Shown: positions 16,518-25,629 of the stretch, one piece after another
How the letters are laid out: each line of letters starts with the position of its first letter
Position numbering within the stretch: the first letter of the stretch is position 1
From: Bradyrhizobium hereditatis
GTDB lineage: Bacteria; Pseudomonadota; Alphaproteobacteria; Rhizobiales; Xanthobacteraceae
Direction of reading: 5' to 3'
DNA length: 64,000 nucleotides
Assembly (NCBI RefSeq): GCF_020329435.1
Contig: NZ_JAGKJK010000001.1
Coordinates: 496,001 to 560,000 of the forward strand
Position numbers and translations under genes: made by a program
The notes under the pieces: generated by a model
Database searches by the model: none
The model's input: the letters and a program-made list of their open reading frames with translations, nothing else
What the model was told of the DNA's origin: nothing

Positions 16518-17924
16518 ATGCGTGGGGTGAAGGAATTTGCCGGGGCTGCGGCTTCGGTCCTTCTATTAGTATGCATGGGCTCGACGCCCGTCTTGGCCGA
16601 CACGATTGAGGCGGCCTTGGTGCGCGCCTATCAGAACAACCCGCAGCTCAACGCGCAGCGCGCGCAGGTGCGCGTGACCGACGAGAACGTGCCACAGGCG
16701 CTGTCAGGCTACCGCCCAAGGGTCGCGGTCACGGCCAGCGCGGGCGTCCAATATACGGACACGCTGAGCACGCAGGGCGGCCGCCCCGACCTTCTCGTGA
16801 AAACCCCTATTGTCGGCGCGAATGCGCCGCGCAGCATCGGCGGCACCGTCACGCAGACGCTGTTCAACGGCCAGCAGACCGCGAACCGGACCAGGGCTGC
16901 GGAGAGCCAGGTTTCCGGCGCGCGTGAAGCCTTGCGGTCGCTCGAACAGAGCGTGCTGCTCAGCGCTGCCACCATCTACATGGACTATCTGCGCGATTCG
17001 GCCATCGTCGAGGTGCAGAAGAGCAACGTGCGCGTGCTCGAGCAGACGCTGAAACAGACGCGCGACCGCTTCAATGTCGGCGAAGTCACGCGCACCGACG
17101 TTGCGCAGTCGGAAGCCCAGCTTGCCGCCGGCAGGACGCAGCTCCTGACCGCCGAAGCCAATCTGACGACGACGCGCTCGAACTTCCGCCGCATCATCGG
17201 CAACGAGCCGCAAAACCTTGCGCCGGGCTCGCCGGTCGACCGCTTCCTGCCGTCAACGCTGCCGGCCGCCGTCGAACTGGGCCTGACGCAAAATCCGAAC
17301 GTCACCGCGGCGATGTTCGGCATCGACGTCAGCTACCTGCAGGTCAAGGTCGCCGAGGGTGCGCTCTTGCCGACCGTCACCCTTCAAGCGGCGGTGCAGC
17401 AGTCGTATGAGCAAAGCCTGATCCAATTCAGATCCTTCGGCGCCTCGGTGACGACGCAGGTCAACGTTCCCATCTATCAAGGCGGCGCCGAATATTCGCT
17501 GATCCGCCAGTCCAAGGAAACCGTGGCGCAACAACGTCTCGTGCTCGATCAGACCCGGGACCAGACCCGTGCCAACGTCGTCACGGCGTGGGGGCAACTC
17601 GTCGCCGGCAAGGCGCAGGTCGCCTCCGCTCAGGCGCAGGTGCAGGCCTCCGAAATCGCGCTGAACGGCGTGCGCGAGGAAGCCAAGGCCGGACAGCGCA
17701 CGACACTCGACGTGCTGAATGCACAGCAGGCGCTGGTCAACGCGCGCGTCGCGCTTGTGACTGCGCAGCATGATCGCGTGGTGGCGTCATACTCCGTGCT
17801 GAGCCAGATCGGAAGGTTGTCGCCGCAGGTGCTGAACCTGCCGACCACGATCTATGACCCGAGCGTGCACTATCATCAGGTGCGCGACAGCTGGGCGGGC
17901 GTTCGCACGCCCGACGGCCGCTGA
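16518..17924 (+). CDS. TolC-family outer membrane channel protein
   Basis: This is an outer membrane duct for type I secretion or RND/MFS efflux. The ATG at 16518 gives a 468-residue protein with a signal peptide (MRGVKEFAGAAASVLLLVCM ending near VLA-DT). An in-frame ATG at 16458 would add 20 residues ahead of it and hide the signal. The mature part starts TIEAALVRAYQNNPQLNAQR, a TolC hallmark, and shows the internal duplication with FNGQQTANRTRAAES and YQGGAEYSLIRQSKETVAQQ as the two beta-barrel entries. It could serve the RTX protein at 22843 as its exit channel, but no ABC/MFP partner is in the window. Confidence 0.92.
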   Translation: MRGVKEFAGAAASVLLLVCMGSTPVLADTIEAALVRAYQNNPQLNAQRAQVRVTDENVPQALSGYRPRVAVTASAGVQYTDTLSTQGGRPDLLVKTPIVGANAPRSIGGTVTQTLFNGQQTANRTRAAESQVSGAREALRSLEQSVLLSAATIYMDYLRDSAIVEVQKSNVRVLEQTLKQTRDRFNVGEVTRTDVAQSEAQLAAGRTQLLTAEANLTTTRSNFRRIIGNEPQNLAPGSPVDRFLPSTLPAAVELGLTQNPNVTAAMFGIDVSYLQVKVAEGALLPTVTLQAAVQQSYEQSLIQFRSFGASVTTQVNVPIYQGGAEYSLIRQSKETVAQQRLVLDQTRDQTRANVVTAWGQLVAGKAQVASAQAQVQASEIALNGVREEAKAGQRTTLDVLNAQQALVNARVALVTAQHDRVVASYSVLSQIGRLSPQVLNLPTTIYDPSVHYHQVRDSWAGVRTPDGR

Positions 17925-17964
17925 TATCGGCGGTAGTCCCCCGCAACACGAGACGAATATCGTC

Positions 17965-17995
17965 GCCCGGCGCCTGACGCGCCGGGCGCTTTGCT
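17965..17995 (+). terminator. intrinsic-type terminator after the TolC-like gene
   Basis: A perfect 9-base stem GCCCGGCGC (17965-17973) and GCGCCGGGC (17979-17987) with loop CTGAC is followed by GCTTTGCTT. It lies 40 bases past the TolC-type stop. The rest of the 310-base gap to the PopZ-like gene shows nothing else I can name. Confidence 0.75.
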
Positions 17996-18234
17996 TGCAA
18001 TCATTTACGGCCATGACGTACCGTTTCCGGGGCGAGCTGAGCGATTCGCGCCGCGTCCTTATCCGGGACGTGCGGCGGGTCGTCACGAGGGGAAGAGGCT
18101 TCCCGCGCGATGCAGCGGGTGGGCTTGATCTGGGGACAAGTCAGGCTTGTGCGGTGAAAATCCCGGCCTGCATATCCGGAACCGGCAATTCCTTCGTGGC
18201 TTTGGTGTAAAATGGTTTCGATGTGGAGTCGGAG

Positions 18235-18936
18235 ATGACGCAACCTGCGAAGGTCCAAGAACCCTCGATGGAGGAGATTTTGGCGTCGATCCGTCGCATC
18301 ATCGCCGACGACGAGGCCAAGCCTGCGGCGGCCAAGCCGGAGGCCGCTGCGCCGCCGGCAAAACCTGTGATGAAGGACATTCCGCCCTCGGCCATCGCTC
18401 CGCCGCCGAAACCGGTCTCCGTGCCAAAGCCAGCCCCAGCTCCGCCGCCACCCGCACCGGCACCGGCCGCCAGCAACAGCCAGGATGACATCGACGCGAT
18501 GCTGGCGAGCTTGGACGCGGCGACGCCGGAAGCCGAGATCAGGCCGGCGCCGCTGCCCGAGGCCGATGTATTTGAGCTCACCGACGAGATGGCGTTGCCG
18601 GATCGGCCACCACCACCGGCTGCATCCTTCAACAAGATTGAGCCGGCCGACGACATCGTATTCAGCGAATCCAGACATCGACAAACGGCTCACGAGCCGC
18701 CGCCCTACGATAGCCTGCCCCAGCAACCCATCTTGTCGCGTTCGACCGTCTCCGCCGTGGAATCTGCTTTCAACTCGCTGGCCAACACCGTGCTGAGCAA
18801 CAACGCGCGGACGCTTGAGGATTTGGTCAAGGAAATGCTGCGGCCGATGCTGAAGTCCTGGCTGGACGACAATCTGCCGCAACTGGTGGAGCGGATCGTC
18901 AAGGCCGAGATCGAGCGGGTCTCGCGCGGGCGCTAA
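18235..18936 (+). CDS. popZ: PopZ-like polar organising protein (DUF2497)
   Basis: PopZ forms polymer networks at alphaproteobacterial cell poles and anchors the ParB/origin complex. This 233-residue protein has the three-part PopZ plan. An N-terminal helix reads EPSMEEILASIRRIIADDE. A long proline/alanine-rich disordered region follows (PPPKPV, PAPAPPPPAPAPAA). The conserved C-terminal helices read VESAFNSLANTVLSNNARTL, EDLVKEMLRPMLKSWLDDNL and PQLVERIVKAEIERV. The ATG at 18235 has GGAG upstream. It lies directly before valS, the usual place of this gene in Bradyrhizobium and relatives. Confidence 0.9.
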   Translation: MTQPAKVQEPSMEEILASIRRIIADDEAKPAAAKPEAAAPPAKPVMKDIPPSAIAPPPKPVSVPKPAPAPPPPAPAPAASNSQDDIDAMLASLDAATPEAEIRPAPLPEADVFELTDEMALPDRPPPPAASFNKIEPADDIVFSESRHRQTAHEPPPYDSLPQQPILSRSTVSAVESAFNSLANTVLSNNARTLEDLVKEMLRPMLKSWLDDNLPQLVERIVKAEIERVSRGR

Positions 18937-19182
18937 CCTCAGGATTACCTTGGCGGGCGGACAGATCGGCCGCCTTCGGACATTCAAACCGGCGTTACCG
19001 CGGCTTCCCATTGCCCCGGTCCGGGTTGTCCAGGTTGACTTGGGACGCTGTGGCGGCTTTCTAGGGGCGGCCCGGCGCCGACCATATCAGAACCGGACGC
19101 TACCACGTTGATTTGATGTGCGTTCTGGCGGACCGGTGACGGTTTGCTCGAGAGCACCCCCGACATCCCCAATTGCGTTGTC

Positions 19183-22050
19183 ATGATCGAGAAAAATTAC
19201 CAGCCCGCCGATATCGAAAACCGCGTGTCCCTGATCTGGGAAGAGAGCGGCGCGTTCAAGGCCGGCCGTCCCGAACGGCGGGATGCCGCGCCGTTCACTG
19301 TCGTGATCCCGCCGCCGAACGTGACGGGCTCGCTGCATATGGGCCACGCGCTGAACAACACGCTGCAGGACATCCTCTGCCGCTTCGAGCGCATGCGCGG
19401 CCGCGACGTGCTGTGGCAGCCGGGCACCGACCATGCCGGCATCGCGACCCAGATGGTGGTCGAGCGGCAATTGATGGAGCGGCAGGAGCCGGGCCGCCGC
19501 GATCTCGGTCGCGCCAAATTCCTCGAGCGCGTCTGGCAGTGGAAGGCGGAGAGCGGCGGCGCCATCATCAATCAGTTGAAGCGCCTCGGCGCTTCCTGCG
19601 ATTGGTCGCGCGAGCGCTTCACGATGGACGAGGGACTTTCGCGCGCTGTCGTGAAGGTGTTCGTCGAGCTGCACCGCGAAGGCCTCATCTATAAAGACAA
19701 GCGGCTGGTGAACTGGGACACCAAGCTGCTCACCGCGATCTCCGATCTTGAAGTGCAGCAGATCGAGGTCAAGGGCAGCCTGTGGTATTTGCGCTATCCG
19801 ATCGCCGGCAAGAGCTTCAGTCCCGACGATCCCACGACCTTTATCGTGGTCGCGACCACGCGCCCCGAGACCATGCTCGGCGACACCGCCGTTGCTATTC
19901 ATCCCGAGAACGAGCGGATCGGGCACCTGATCGGCCAGCACGTCATTCTGCCGCTGGTCGGGCGTCGTATCGCGATCATCGGCGACGATTACGCCGATCC
20001 CGAGAAAGGGTCGGGCGCGGTCAAGATCACGCCGGCGCACGACTTCAACGACTTCGAGGTCGGCAAGCGTCACAACCTGCCGCAGATCAACGTGTTCGAT
20101 CGCGAGGGCCGCATGGCCCTCGTCGACAATGAGGACTATCTGCGCGGATTGCCCGAGGGCGCGCTGATGCTGGCGGAAGAGTTGCACAATGTCGACCGCT
20201 TCGCCGCGCGCAAGAAGATCGTGGCGCGGCTGGAGGATTTCGGCTTCCTCGAGAAGATCGAGCCGAACACGCACATGGTGCCGCACGGTGATCGCTCCAA
20301 CACGGTCATCGAGCCCTACCTGACCGACCAGTGGTACGTCGACGCCAGGACCATGGCGCAGCCGGCGATCGAGGCGGTGCGCTCGGGCGCGACGAGCTTC
20401 GTGCCGAAGAACTGGGAAAAGACCTATTTCGAGTGGATGGAGAACATCCAGCCCTGGTGCATCTCGCGCCAGCTCTGGTGGGGCCATCAGATCCCGGCCT
20501 GGTACGGTCCCGACGGCAAGGTGTTCGTCGCCGAAACCGAAGAGGAGGCCATCGGCAATGCGCTCGGCTACTATGTCGAGCAGGAGGTCATCACGCCGCA
20601 ACAGGGGCGTGAGATGGCGCAGGACCCGGCCAAGCGCGAGGGATTCATCACGCGCGACGAGGACGTGCTCGACACCTGGTTCTCCTCAGGGCTCTGGCCG
20701 TTCTCGACGCTCGGCTGGCCCGACGACACGCCGGAAGTGAAGCGCTACTATCCGACCAACGTGCTCGTCACCGGATGGGACATCATCTTCTTCTGGGTCG
20801 CCCGAATGATGATGATGGGCCTGCACTTCATGAAGGAGGCGCCGTTCTCGACTGTCTACATCCATCGCCTGGTTCGCGACGAGAAGGGCGCGAAGATGTC
20901 GAAGTCGAAAGGCAACGTCATCGACCCCTTAAGCGTGATCGACGAATACGGCGCGGATGCGCTGCGCTTTGCGCTGGCGCGTGGCGCGGCCCACAGCCAC
21001 GACATCAAGCTGTCGTCGCAACTCGTCGAGACCAACCGCAACTTTGCGACCAAGCTCTGGAATGCCTGCCGTTTTGCCGAGATGAACGGCTGCGAGAAGC
21101 CCGAGGACTTCGACCCGAAGGCGGCAAAGGAGACGCTCAACCGCTGGATCGCGCATGAGACCTCGCGCGCCACGCGCGAGATCACCGAGGCGATCGAAGG
21201 CTACCGCTTCAATGACGCGGCGAACGCGATCTACCGCTTCGTGTGGAACGTCTATTGCGACTGGTATCTTGAGCTCGCCAAGCCCGTGCTGATGGGCGAG
21301 GAGGGGGCGGCGAAGGCCGAGACCCGCGCCATGATCGCCTGGGCGCGCGACGAGATCCTCAAATTGCTGCATCCGTTCATGCCGTTCATCACCGAGGAGC
21401 TTTGGGCGGTGACGGCCGAGCGCGATGGCCTCCTGGTGCTCGCTGAATGGCCGCGCAAGGCAAGCGCAGTCGCGCCCGAGCAGATCGCCGCGATCGCGAT
21501 GGCCGGCCCCGGCGATATCCTGATCGCGCCGGCGACGGCCGTGCTCGACACTGGCGATTTCAGCGATCCCGCGGCCGAGGCCGAGATCGGCTGGGTGGTG
21601 GATCTCGTCACCAGCATCCGCTCGGTGCGTTCGGAGATGAACATTCCACCGGCGACGCTAATTCCGGTGGTGCTGTCGGGCGCGTCGGCGGAGACGAAGG
21701 AGCGGGCGCAGCGCTGGAACGATATCGTCAAGCGGCTGGCGCGCCTCGCCGCGATCGATTTCGCCGACCGTCCGCCGGAAGGCGCGGTGCAACTCTTGGT
21801 ACGCGGCGAAGTCGTCGCGCTGCCGCTCAAGGGCGTGATCGACCTCGCCGCGGAAAAAGCCCGGCTCGATAAAGAGATCGTGAAGGCCGACGCGGACATC
21901 AAGCGCGTCGACGCCAAGCTCGGCAACGAGAAATTCGTCGCGAACGCGCCCGAAGAGATCGTCGAGGAAGAAAAGGAAAAGCGCGAAGCGGCAGTGGCGC
22001 GAAAGGCGAAACTGCAGGAAGCACTGGAGCGGCTGAAGATGGCGTCCTGA
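19183..22050 (+). CDS. valS: valyl-tRNA synthetase
   Basis: Class I aminoacyl-tRNA synthetase that charges tRNA-Val. The 955-residue protein begins MIEKNYQPADIENRVSLIWE. It contains the HIGH motif as HMGH (residues 52-55) in PPNVTGSLHMGHALN, the CP1 editing domain with TTRPETMLGD and GTGAVKITPAHD-like segments (here GSGAVKITPAHDFND), the KMSKS motif at residues 571-575, an anticodon-binding helical domain, and a C-terminal coiled coil (KARLDKEIVKADADIKRVDA). The TTG at 19144 would add 13 residues, but the ATG at 19183 fits the family start. Confidence 0.97.
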   Translation: MIEKNYQPADIENRVSLIWEESGAFKAGRPERRDAAPFTVVIPPPNVTGSLHMGHALNNTLQDILCRFERMRGRDVLWQPGTDHAGIATQMVVERQLMERQEPGRRDLGRAKFLERVWQWKAESGGAIINQLKRLGASCDWSRERFTMDEGLSRAVVKVFVELHREGLIYKDKRLVNWDTKLLTAISDLEVQQIEVKGSLWYLRYPIAGKSFSPDDPTTFIVVATTRPETMLGDTAVAIHPENERIGHLIGQHVILPLVGRRIAIIGDDYADPEKGSGAVKITPAHDFNDFEVGKRHNLPQINVFDREGRMALVDNEDYLRGLPEGALMLAEELHNVDRFAARKKIVARLEDFGFLEKIEPNTHMVPHGDRSNTVIEPYLTDQWYVDARTMAQPAIEAVRSGATSFVPKNWEKTYFEWMENIQPWCISRQLWWGHQIPAWYGPDGKVFVAETEEEAIGNALGYYVEQEVITPQQGREMAQDPAKREGFITRDEDVLDTWFSSGLWPFSTLGWPDDTPEVKRYYPTNVLVTGWDIIFFWVARMMMMGLHFMKEAPFSTVYIHRLVRDEKGAKMSKSKGNVIDPLSVIDEYGADALRFALARGAAHSHDIKLSSQLVETNRNFATKLWNACRFAEMNGCEKPEDFDPKAAKETLNRWIAHETSRATREITEAIEGYRFNDAANAIYRFVWNVYCDWYLELAKPVLMGEEGAAKAETRAMIAWARDEILKLLHPFMPFITEELWAVTAERDGLLVLAEWPRKASAVAPEQIAAIAMAGPGDILIAPATAVLDTGDFSDPAAEAEIGWVVDLVTSIRSVRSEMNIPPATLIPVVLSGASAETKERAQRWNDIVKRLARLAAIDFADRPPEGAVQLLVRGEVVALPLKGVIDLAAEKARLDKEIVKADADIKRVDAKLGNEKFVANAPEEIVEEEKEKREAAVARKAKLQEALERLKMAS

Positions 22051-22071
22051 CGCGAGGCGCCGAACCATCCG

Positions 22072-22156
22072 CGTCATTGCGAGGAGCAACGCGACGAAGC
22101 AATCCATCTATCCGTTTTGCCGAAACATGGATTGCTTCGCTTCGCTCGCAATGACG
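22072..22156. repeat. palindromic intergenic repeat, family 1, copy A
   Basis: The element starts CGTCATTGCGAGGAGC and ends CTTCGCTCGCAATGACG, with inner arms GCGACGAAGCAATCCAT and ATGGATTGCTTCGCT. It is therefore an imperfect long hairpin. Related copies lie at 22679, 33242 and 58459. It sits between valS and the VOC gene. Confidence 0.9.
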
Positions 22157-22192
22157 ACGGAGGTTGCTCAGTCATCATCGAGGGCCTAATCG

Positions 22193-22579
22193 ATGCTGGA
22201 CCACGTCTCCATCACAGTCTCCGACTTCGCCGCCGCCGAACGCTTCTACGACGCGATCATGGCCGCGCTCGGCGTCGTCAAGGTCGGCCGCAGCGACCGC
22301 TGGCTCGGCTATGGCGAGCGCGCCGATGCCGAATATCCGGATCGCGTCTACCTCGCGATCTACCAGGGTGCGAAGCCGGAAGAGGCCTCAAGCCGCCACT
22401 GGTGCTTCAAGGCAAAGTCGCGCAGCGAGGTCGACGCCTTCTGGCGCGCCGGCATCGCCGCCGGCGGCACCGATGACGGCCCTCCGGGTCCGCGCCACTA
22501 CCACGCCGCCTACTACGGCGCCTTCCTGCGCGATCCCGACGGCAACAAGGTCGAAGCGGTGTGCCATCGCGCGGAATAG
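22193..22579 (+). CDS. VOC-family (glyoxalase/bleomycin resistance-like) protein
   Basis: This 128-residue protein of the vicinal oxygen chelate superfamily begins MLDHVSITVSDFAAAERFYD, the first beta-alpha unit with a metal-type histidine. The second half contains the conserved GTDDGPPGPRHYHAAYYGAF segment and LRDPDGNKVEAVCH with the terminal Glu ligand. Members range from glyoxalase I to dioxygenases and resistance proteins, so the substrate is unknown. It stands alone between two palindromic repeats. Confidence 0.9.
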   Translation: MLDHVSITVSDFAAAERFYDAIMAALGVVKVGRSDRWLGYGERADAEYPDRVYLAIYQGAKPEEASSRHWCFKAKSRSEVDAFWRAGIAAGGTDDGPPGPRHYHAAYYGAFLRDPDGNKVEAVCHRAE

Positions 22580-22596
22580 CCGCACAAAGGAAGCGA

Positions 22597-22661
22597 AGCC
22601 CGGAGCGGAGCGACATCCGGGGTTGGTCTATCCCCGCATATCGCTGCGCTCATGCGGCTAC
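22597..22661. repeat. palindromic intergenic repeat, family 2, copy A
   Basis: AGCCCGGAGCGGAGCGACAT then CCGGGG, followed by CCCCGCATATCGCTGCGCTC then ATGCGGCTAC. The element consists of two adjacent hairpins. A closely similar copy with better preserved arms lies at 32456-32526. Confidence 0.8.
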
Positions 22662-22678
22662 TGCTAGCTGAACCATCT

Positions 22679-22798
22679 CGTCATTGCGAGGAGCCAACGG
22701 GTCGCGCGAATGCGCGCCCGATGACAGGCTCCGCGAAGAAGCAACCCATCCATCCGTTATGCGGCGATATGGATTGCTTCGCTGCGCTCGCAATGACG
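22679..22798. repeat. palindromic intergenic repeat, family 1, copy B
   Basis: Same outer arms as copy A (CGTCATTGCGAGGAGC and GCTCGCAATGACG) with an expanded centre of 120 bases in all, including GGTCGCGCGAATGCGCGCCC. It lies between the VOC gene and the end of the RTX gene. With the family 2 copy it fills the 263-base gap. Confidence 0.85.
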
Positions 22799-22842
22799 AC
22801 TGAGCTAGCCTGCGCCATCATCGAGACCAGAACGATGCGATC

Positions 22843-25149
22843 TCACACGAACAGAAAATCACCGGCGTGGAGCTCGCTCAATATCGTGTTCCGAATCTCG
22901 ATCATGTTGTTGGCATCGACCGTAATCACGACGCTCGTGCCAACCTCGGCCATATGCGATTGCAGCGCGCTGAAGTCGGCAAATACCGTCTTGTCGATTT
23001 GAATGATGTCCCGGACGCCATCGGTATTCTGAAAGTCAGCGACCGTGTCCTTGCCGGAGCCGGCAGCAAAAACGAACGTATCATTGCCGGACCCGCCGGC
23101 CAGATAATCGCTTCCGCCGCCGCCGATCAGCCGGTCGTTGCCGCTGCCGCCATACAGGAACTCGCTGCCGGTACCGCCCTGCAGGCTGTCGTTGCCATCG
23201 TCTCCGAACATCTGGGTTGCCGCGGGGCCGCCTTTCAGCTGATCGTCGCCGCCGTTGCCGTGCATCGTATCCAGTCCGCCGCCGCCGGAGAGATAATCGT
23301 TTCCTTCACCGCCATTCATGACATTGGCTGCCCAGCTGCCGTAGAGCTGGTCTTTGCCGGCGCCGCCGTCGAGCAGGGCGCCGGTGTCGCCGGTGCCGGC
23401 CTTGATGATGTCGTTGCCGTCATCGCCGTAAAGTTGATCCGTCGCGGTGGTGATGCCGGAGCCGCTGTTGATCGTGTCGGCGTCCGCTCCGCCGTGAATC
23501 ACATCCGCGCCCGGACCACCGTTGATGGTGTCGTTGCCAGCGCCGCCCTGGATCATGTCCGTCCCGGCGCCGCCGTTGATCACGTCCTTGCCGGCTCCTC
23601 CGTCAAGGTTGTCATTGTCCGTCGATGAGCCGAAGAACAGGTCCTGGTGCGCGGTCATGTCATAGTGGATGGACTTGTTCTGATAGAGATTCCAAGTTCC
23701 CGGCGAGCTCGGATTGACGGCCTCGGTGACGGCAAGATGCTCGCCGTTGACGGTAATGTCCTTGACGTAAAGATTCCGATCCCCATTGGCGTTGGCGACA
23801 TCGTTGACGAAAGCAAGATCGAGACTGGAGACTGTCGCCGGGTTGGCGAATGTGAATGTGAAGGTCTGGAAATCAGATGCGTCCGTCGCGCCGTGGAATT
23901 CGACCGTGTTGCCGACCTGCTGCCCATTGATCAGAAGCTGCATCTTGGCGCCGACGCCGTCGACGACGGAGCCATAGCCCGTCACGGTGATAGTGGTCTC
24001 CGCGAGTTTCGGAATTGTATCGGGGCCGCCGATAATGCTGTCGTCGCCGCCGCCTGACTTGATCGTGTCGTTGCCGACCCCACCCGACAGCACGTCATTG
24101 CCGCCGCCTACATCCATCAGATCGGCAGACGGAGAACCCGTCAGATTCTGGCCGGGCGGCTGGTGCTGTCCTCCGTACCATTCAGTGATCAGCTCCTGCG
24201 CCGGCTTGCCTTGCGGCGAGTAGCCGATCGGCGAGTATTTGTTGTTCGTGTCCCAGTTCCAGATCGACGCACCCCTGAACCAGCTTCCGCCTTCCGAGCC
24301 CCACACCTGAAAGAAGGCGTTGAAGGCGTCATACTGCTCCTGGAGGTCCTGCGTTGTGCCTTCGGCCCAGCCGCCCGGGCGGATGTTGGTTCCGTCGAGG
24401 CTGCGATAGCCGGTTTCGGTGAAGAGCACCTGCTTTTCATACTGCAGGGCAAGTGAGTGGAAGAAATCGACCGGCGACATGTGGTTCATCACCTTCGCCC
24501 AGTAGTCGTCCGTGGACATGCTGTTCCACGCATTGACCATCTCCTCGACGGTCGGCTCAGTCGTCGGCGTCAGCGGCGGATAGGCGTTGATGCCGATGAC
24601 ATCGACCTTGTCCCAAAAGCTGACATTGATGGCTTCGTCGGTTGCGGCCGCATAGGTGATCTCGCCATGGAACACGGCGCGTATGGAATCGATGAGGTCG
24701 ATCCAGTAGCTTCGATATTGCGGGCCGGAGAGCTTGCCGAGTTCATTGCCGATCGAGAGCAGGCTCACGCCGGCCTGCTCGGCGAGCTCAGCCATGTGGA
24801 CCATTTGGCTCTTGTAGGAAGCAAAGAAGGCGGTGGGATCGCTCGGAACAAGCGCGTAGGCGAGGGTGCCGTCGAGGGCCGACACCATGGGCTTCAACGT
24901 AACCGAGAGACCAAGCGCCTTCGCATTTGCCGCCGCCTGAAGAATGTTGGCATCGCTCTCCGTCTTATTGGGATCCGCAAAGACGTCATTCGATGTCCTC
25001 GTCTGCATAAAGAGCCGAGGCGCGAGCTCGATCGAGTTTGCGTTGGTGCCCGCGATCGCCTGCATGGCGGCGAGCGCGGAACTGGTGACGAATGCACCAT
25101 TGTAGTTGGAGAGGAATCCGAATCCCTGAACAGGAAACACGCCCGCCAT
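22843..25149 (-). CDS. secreted RTX protein with glycosidase-like domain and embedded carbohydrate-binding module
   Basis: This 768-residue protein has a strong AAGGAG ribosome-binding site before ATG 25149 and no Sec signal, as is usual for type I secretion. Residues 1-330 look like a clan A TIM barrel related to GH113. Glu136 in GNELGKLSG and Glu245 in VLFTETGYRS are at the expected acid/base and nucleophile places. Nonapeptide RTX repeats (GGxGxDxxx) follow from about 340. They are interrupted by a beta domain at about 385-475 that resembles calcium-dependent xylan-binding modules (ITVTGYGSVVDGVGAKMQLL and GDRNLYVKDITVNG), and then resume. The end (GSGKDTVADFQNT then the final hydrophobic GDFLFV) is a type I secretion signal. 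A role in binding or cutting plant or own polysaccharide is inferred. Confidence 0.85.
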   Translation of the reverse strand: MAGVFPVQGFGFLSNYNGAFVTSSALAAMQAIAGTNANSIELAPRLFMQTRTSNDVFADPNKTESDANILQAAANAKALGLSVTLKPMVSALDGTLAYALVPSDPTAFFASYKSQMVHMAELAEQAGVSLLSIGNELGKLSGPQYRSYWIDLIDSIRAVFHGEITYAAATDEAINVSFWDKVDVIGINAYPPLTPTTEPTVEEMVNAWNSMSTDDYWAKVMNHMSPVDFFHSLALQYEKQVLFTETGYRSLDGTNIRPGGWAEGTTQDLQEQYDAFNAFFQVWGSEGGSWFRGASIWNWDTNNKYSPIGYSPQGKPAQELITEWYGGQHQPPGQNLTGSPSADLMDVGGGNDVLSGGVGNDTIKSGGGDDSIIGGPDTIPKLAETTITVTGYGSVVDGVGAKMQLLINGQQVGNTVEFHGATDASDFQTFTFTFANPATVSSLDLAFVNDVANANGDRNLYVKDITVNGEHLAVTEAVNPSSPGTWNLYQNKSIHYDMTAHQDLFFGSSTDNDNLDGGAGKDVINGGAGTDMIQGGAGNDTINGGPGADVIHGGADADTINSGSGITTATDQLYGDDGNDIIKAGTGDTGALLDGGAGKDQLYGSWAANVMNGGEGNDYLSGGGGLDTMHGNGGDDQLKGGPAATQMFGDDGNDSLQGGTGSEFLYGGSGNDRLIGGGGSDYLAGGSGNDTFVFAAGSGKDTVADFQNTDGVRDIIQIDKTVFADFSALQSHMAEVGTSVVITVDANNMIEIRNTILSELHAGDFLFV

Positions 25150-25629
25150 CGTACAGCTCCTTTTCTTTTGAAGTTTCTGCTGCTGTTGCTGGCTCCGTGG
25201 TTTGCAGCATCACGCCGCGTGTTCCACTATTAGACGCAGTACAATCTATGAGCACTTCACTCGCGCAAGGCGAAACAGCAGACCACACTTACGTGTTCAA
25301 CGTGTGCGTGTGGTGACGGGATTGCGTCGATGTTGCGATTGTTGAAAAAAAGCGGTGCTCGTTGTTAGCGCATCGTTACTGGTTCGACACTCATCGTTGC
25401 GAACGAAGCGATCCATCATCGCCGCCCGCGGCACCGACGACGGCCCTCCGGATCTGCGCGTCGGTGTACCGATCTTGCCAATTGGTCCGCGCGACTCACC
25501 CATTGATCTGCGTCAATCTCCTTCCGCCTCCTTCCGATGGAGTAATTCCGCGTCCAGAACAGGACGCAAGAGAGTGGACTGCTCCGCCGCAATGCTTCCC
25601 AAGATTCGCCTGCGAGGAAGGAGAGTTCC
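25150..25629. other. 480-base intergenic region with a short VOC-like fragment
   Basis: No gene is supported. Bases about 25420-25462 closely resemble part of the VOC gene at 22459-22497 and in one frame read IAARGTDDGPPDLR, so a short gene relic is likely. Just before it, GAACGAAGCGATCCATC resembles the inner arm of repeat family 1. The region must also hold the divergent promoters of the RTX and haloperoxidase genes, but none stands out. Confidence 0.45.

Noticed and set aside
19087..20601. 504-codon open frame antisense to valS
   Set aside because: It lies wholly against a well-supported gene and the translation has no family features.
22867..23628. Short regularly spaced repeats resembling a CRISPR array
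   Set aside because: They are the RTX nonapeptide codons (GGxGxD) of the gene on the minus strand, with 27-base periodicity and no fixed direct repeat/spacer pattern.
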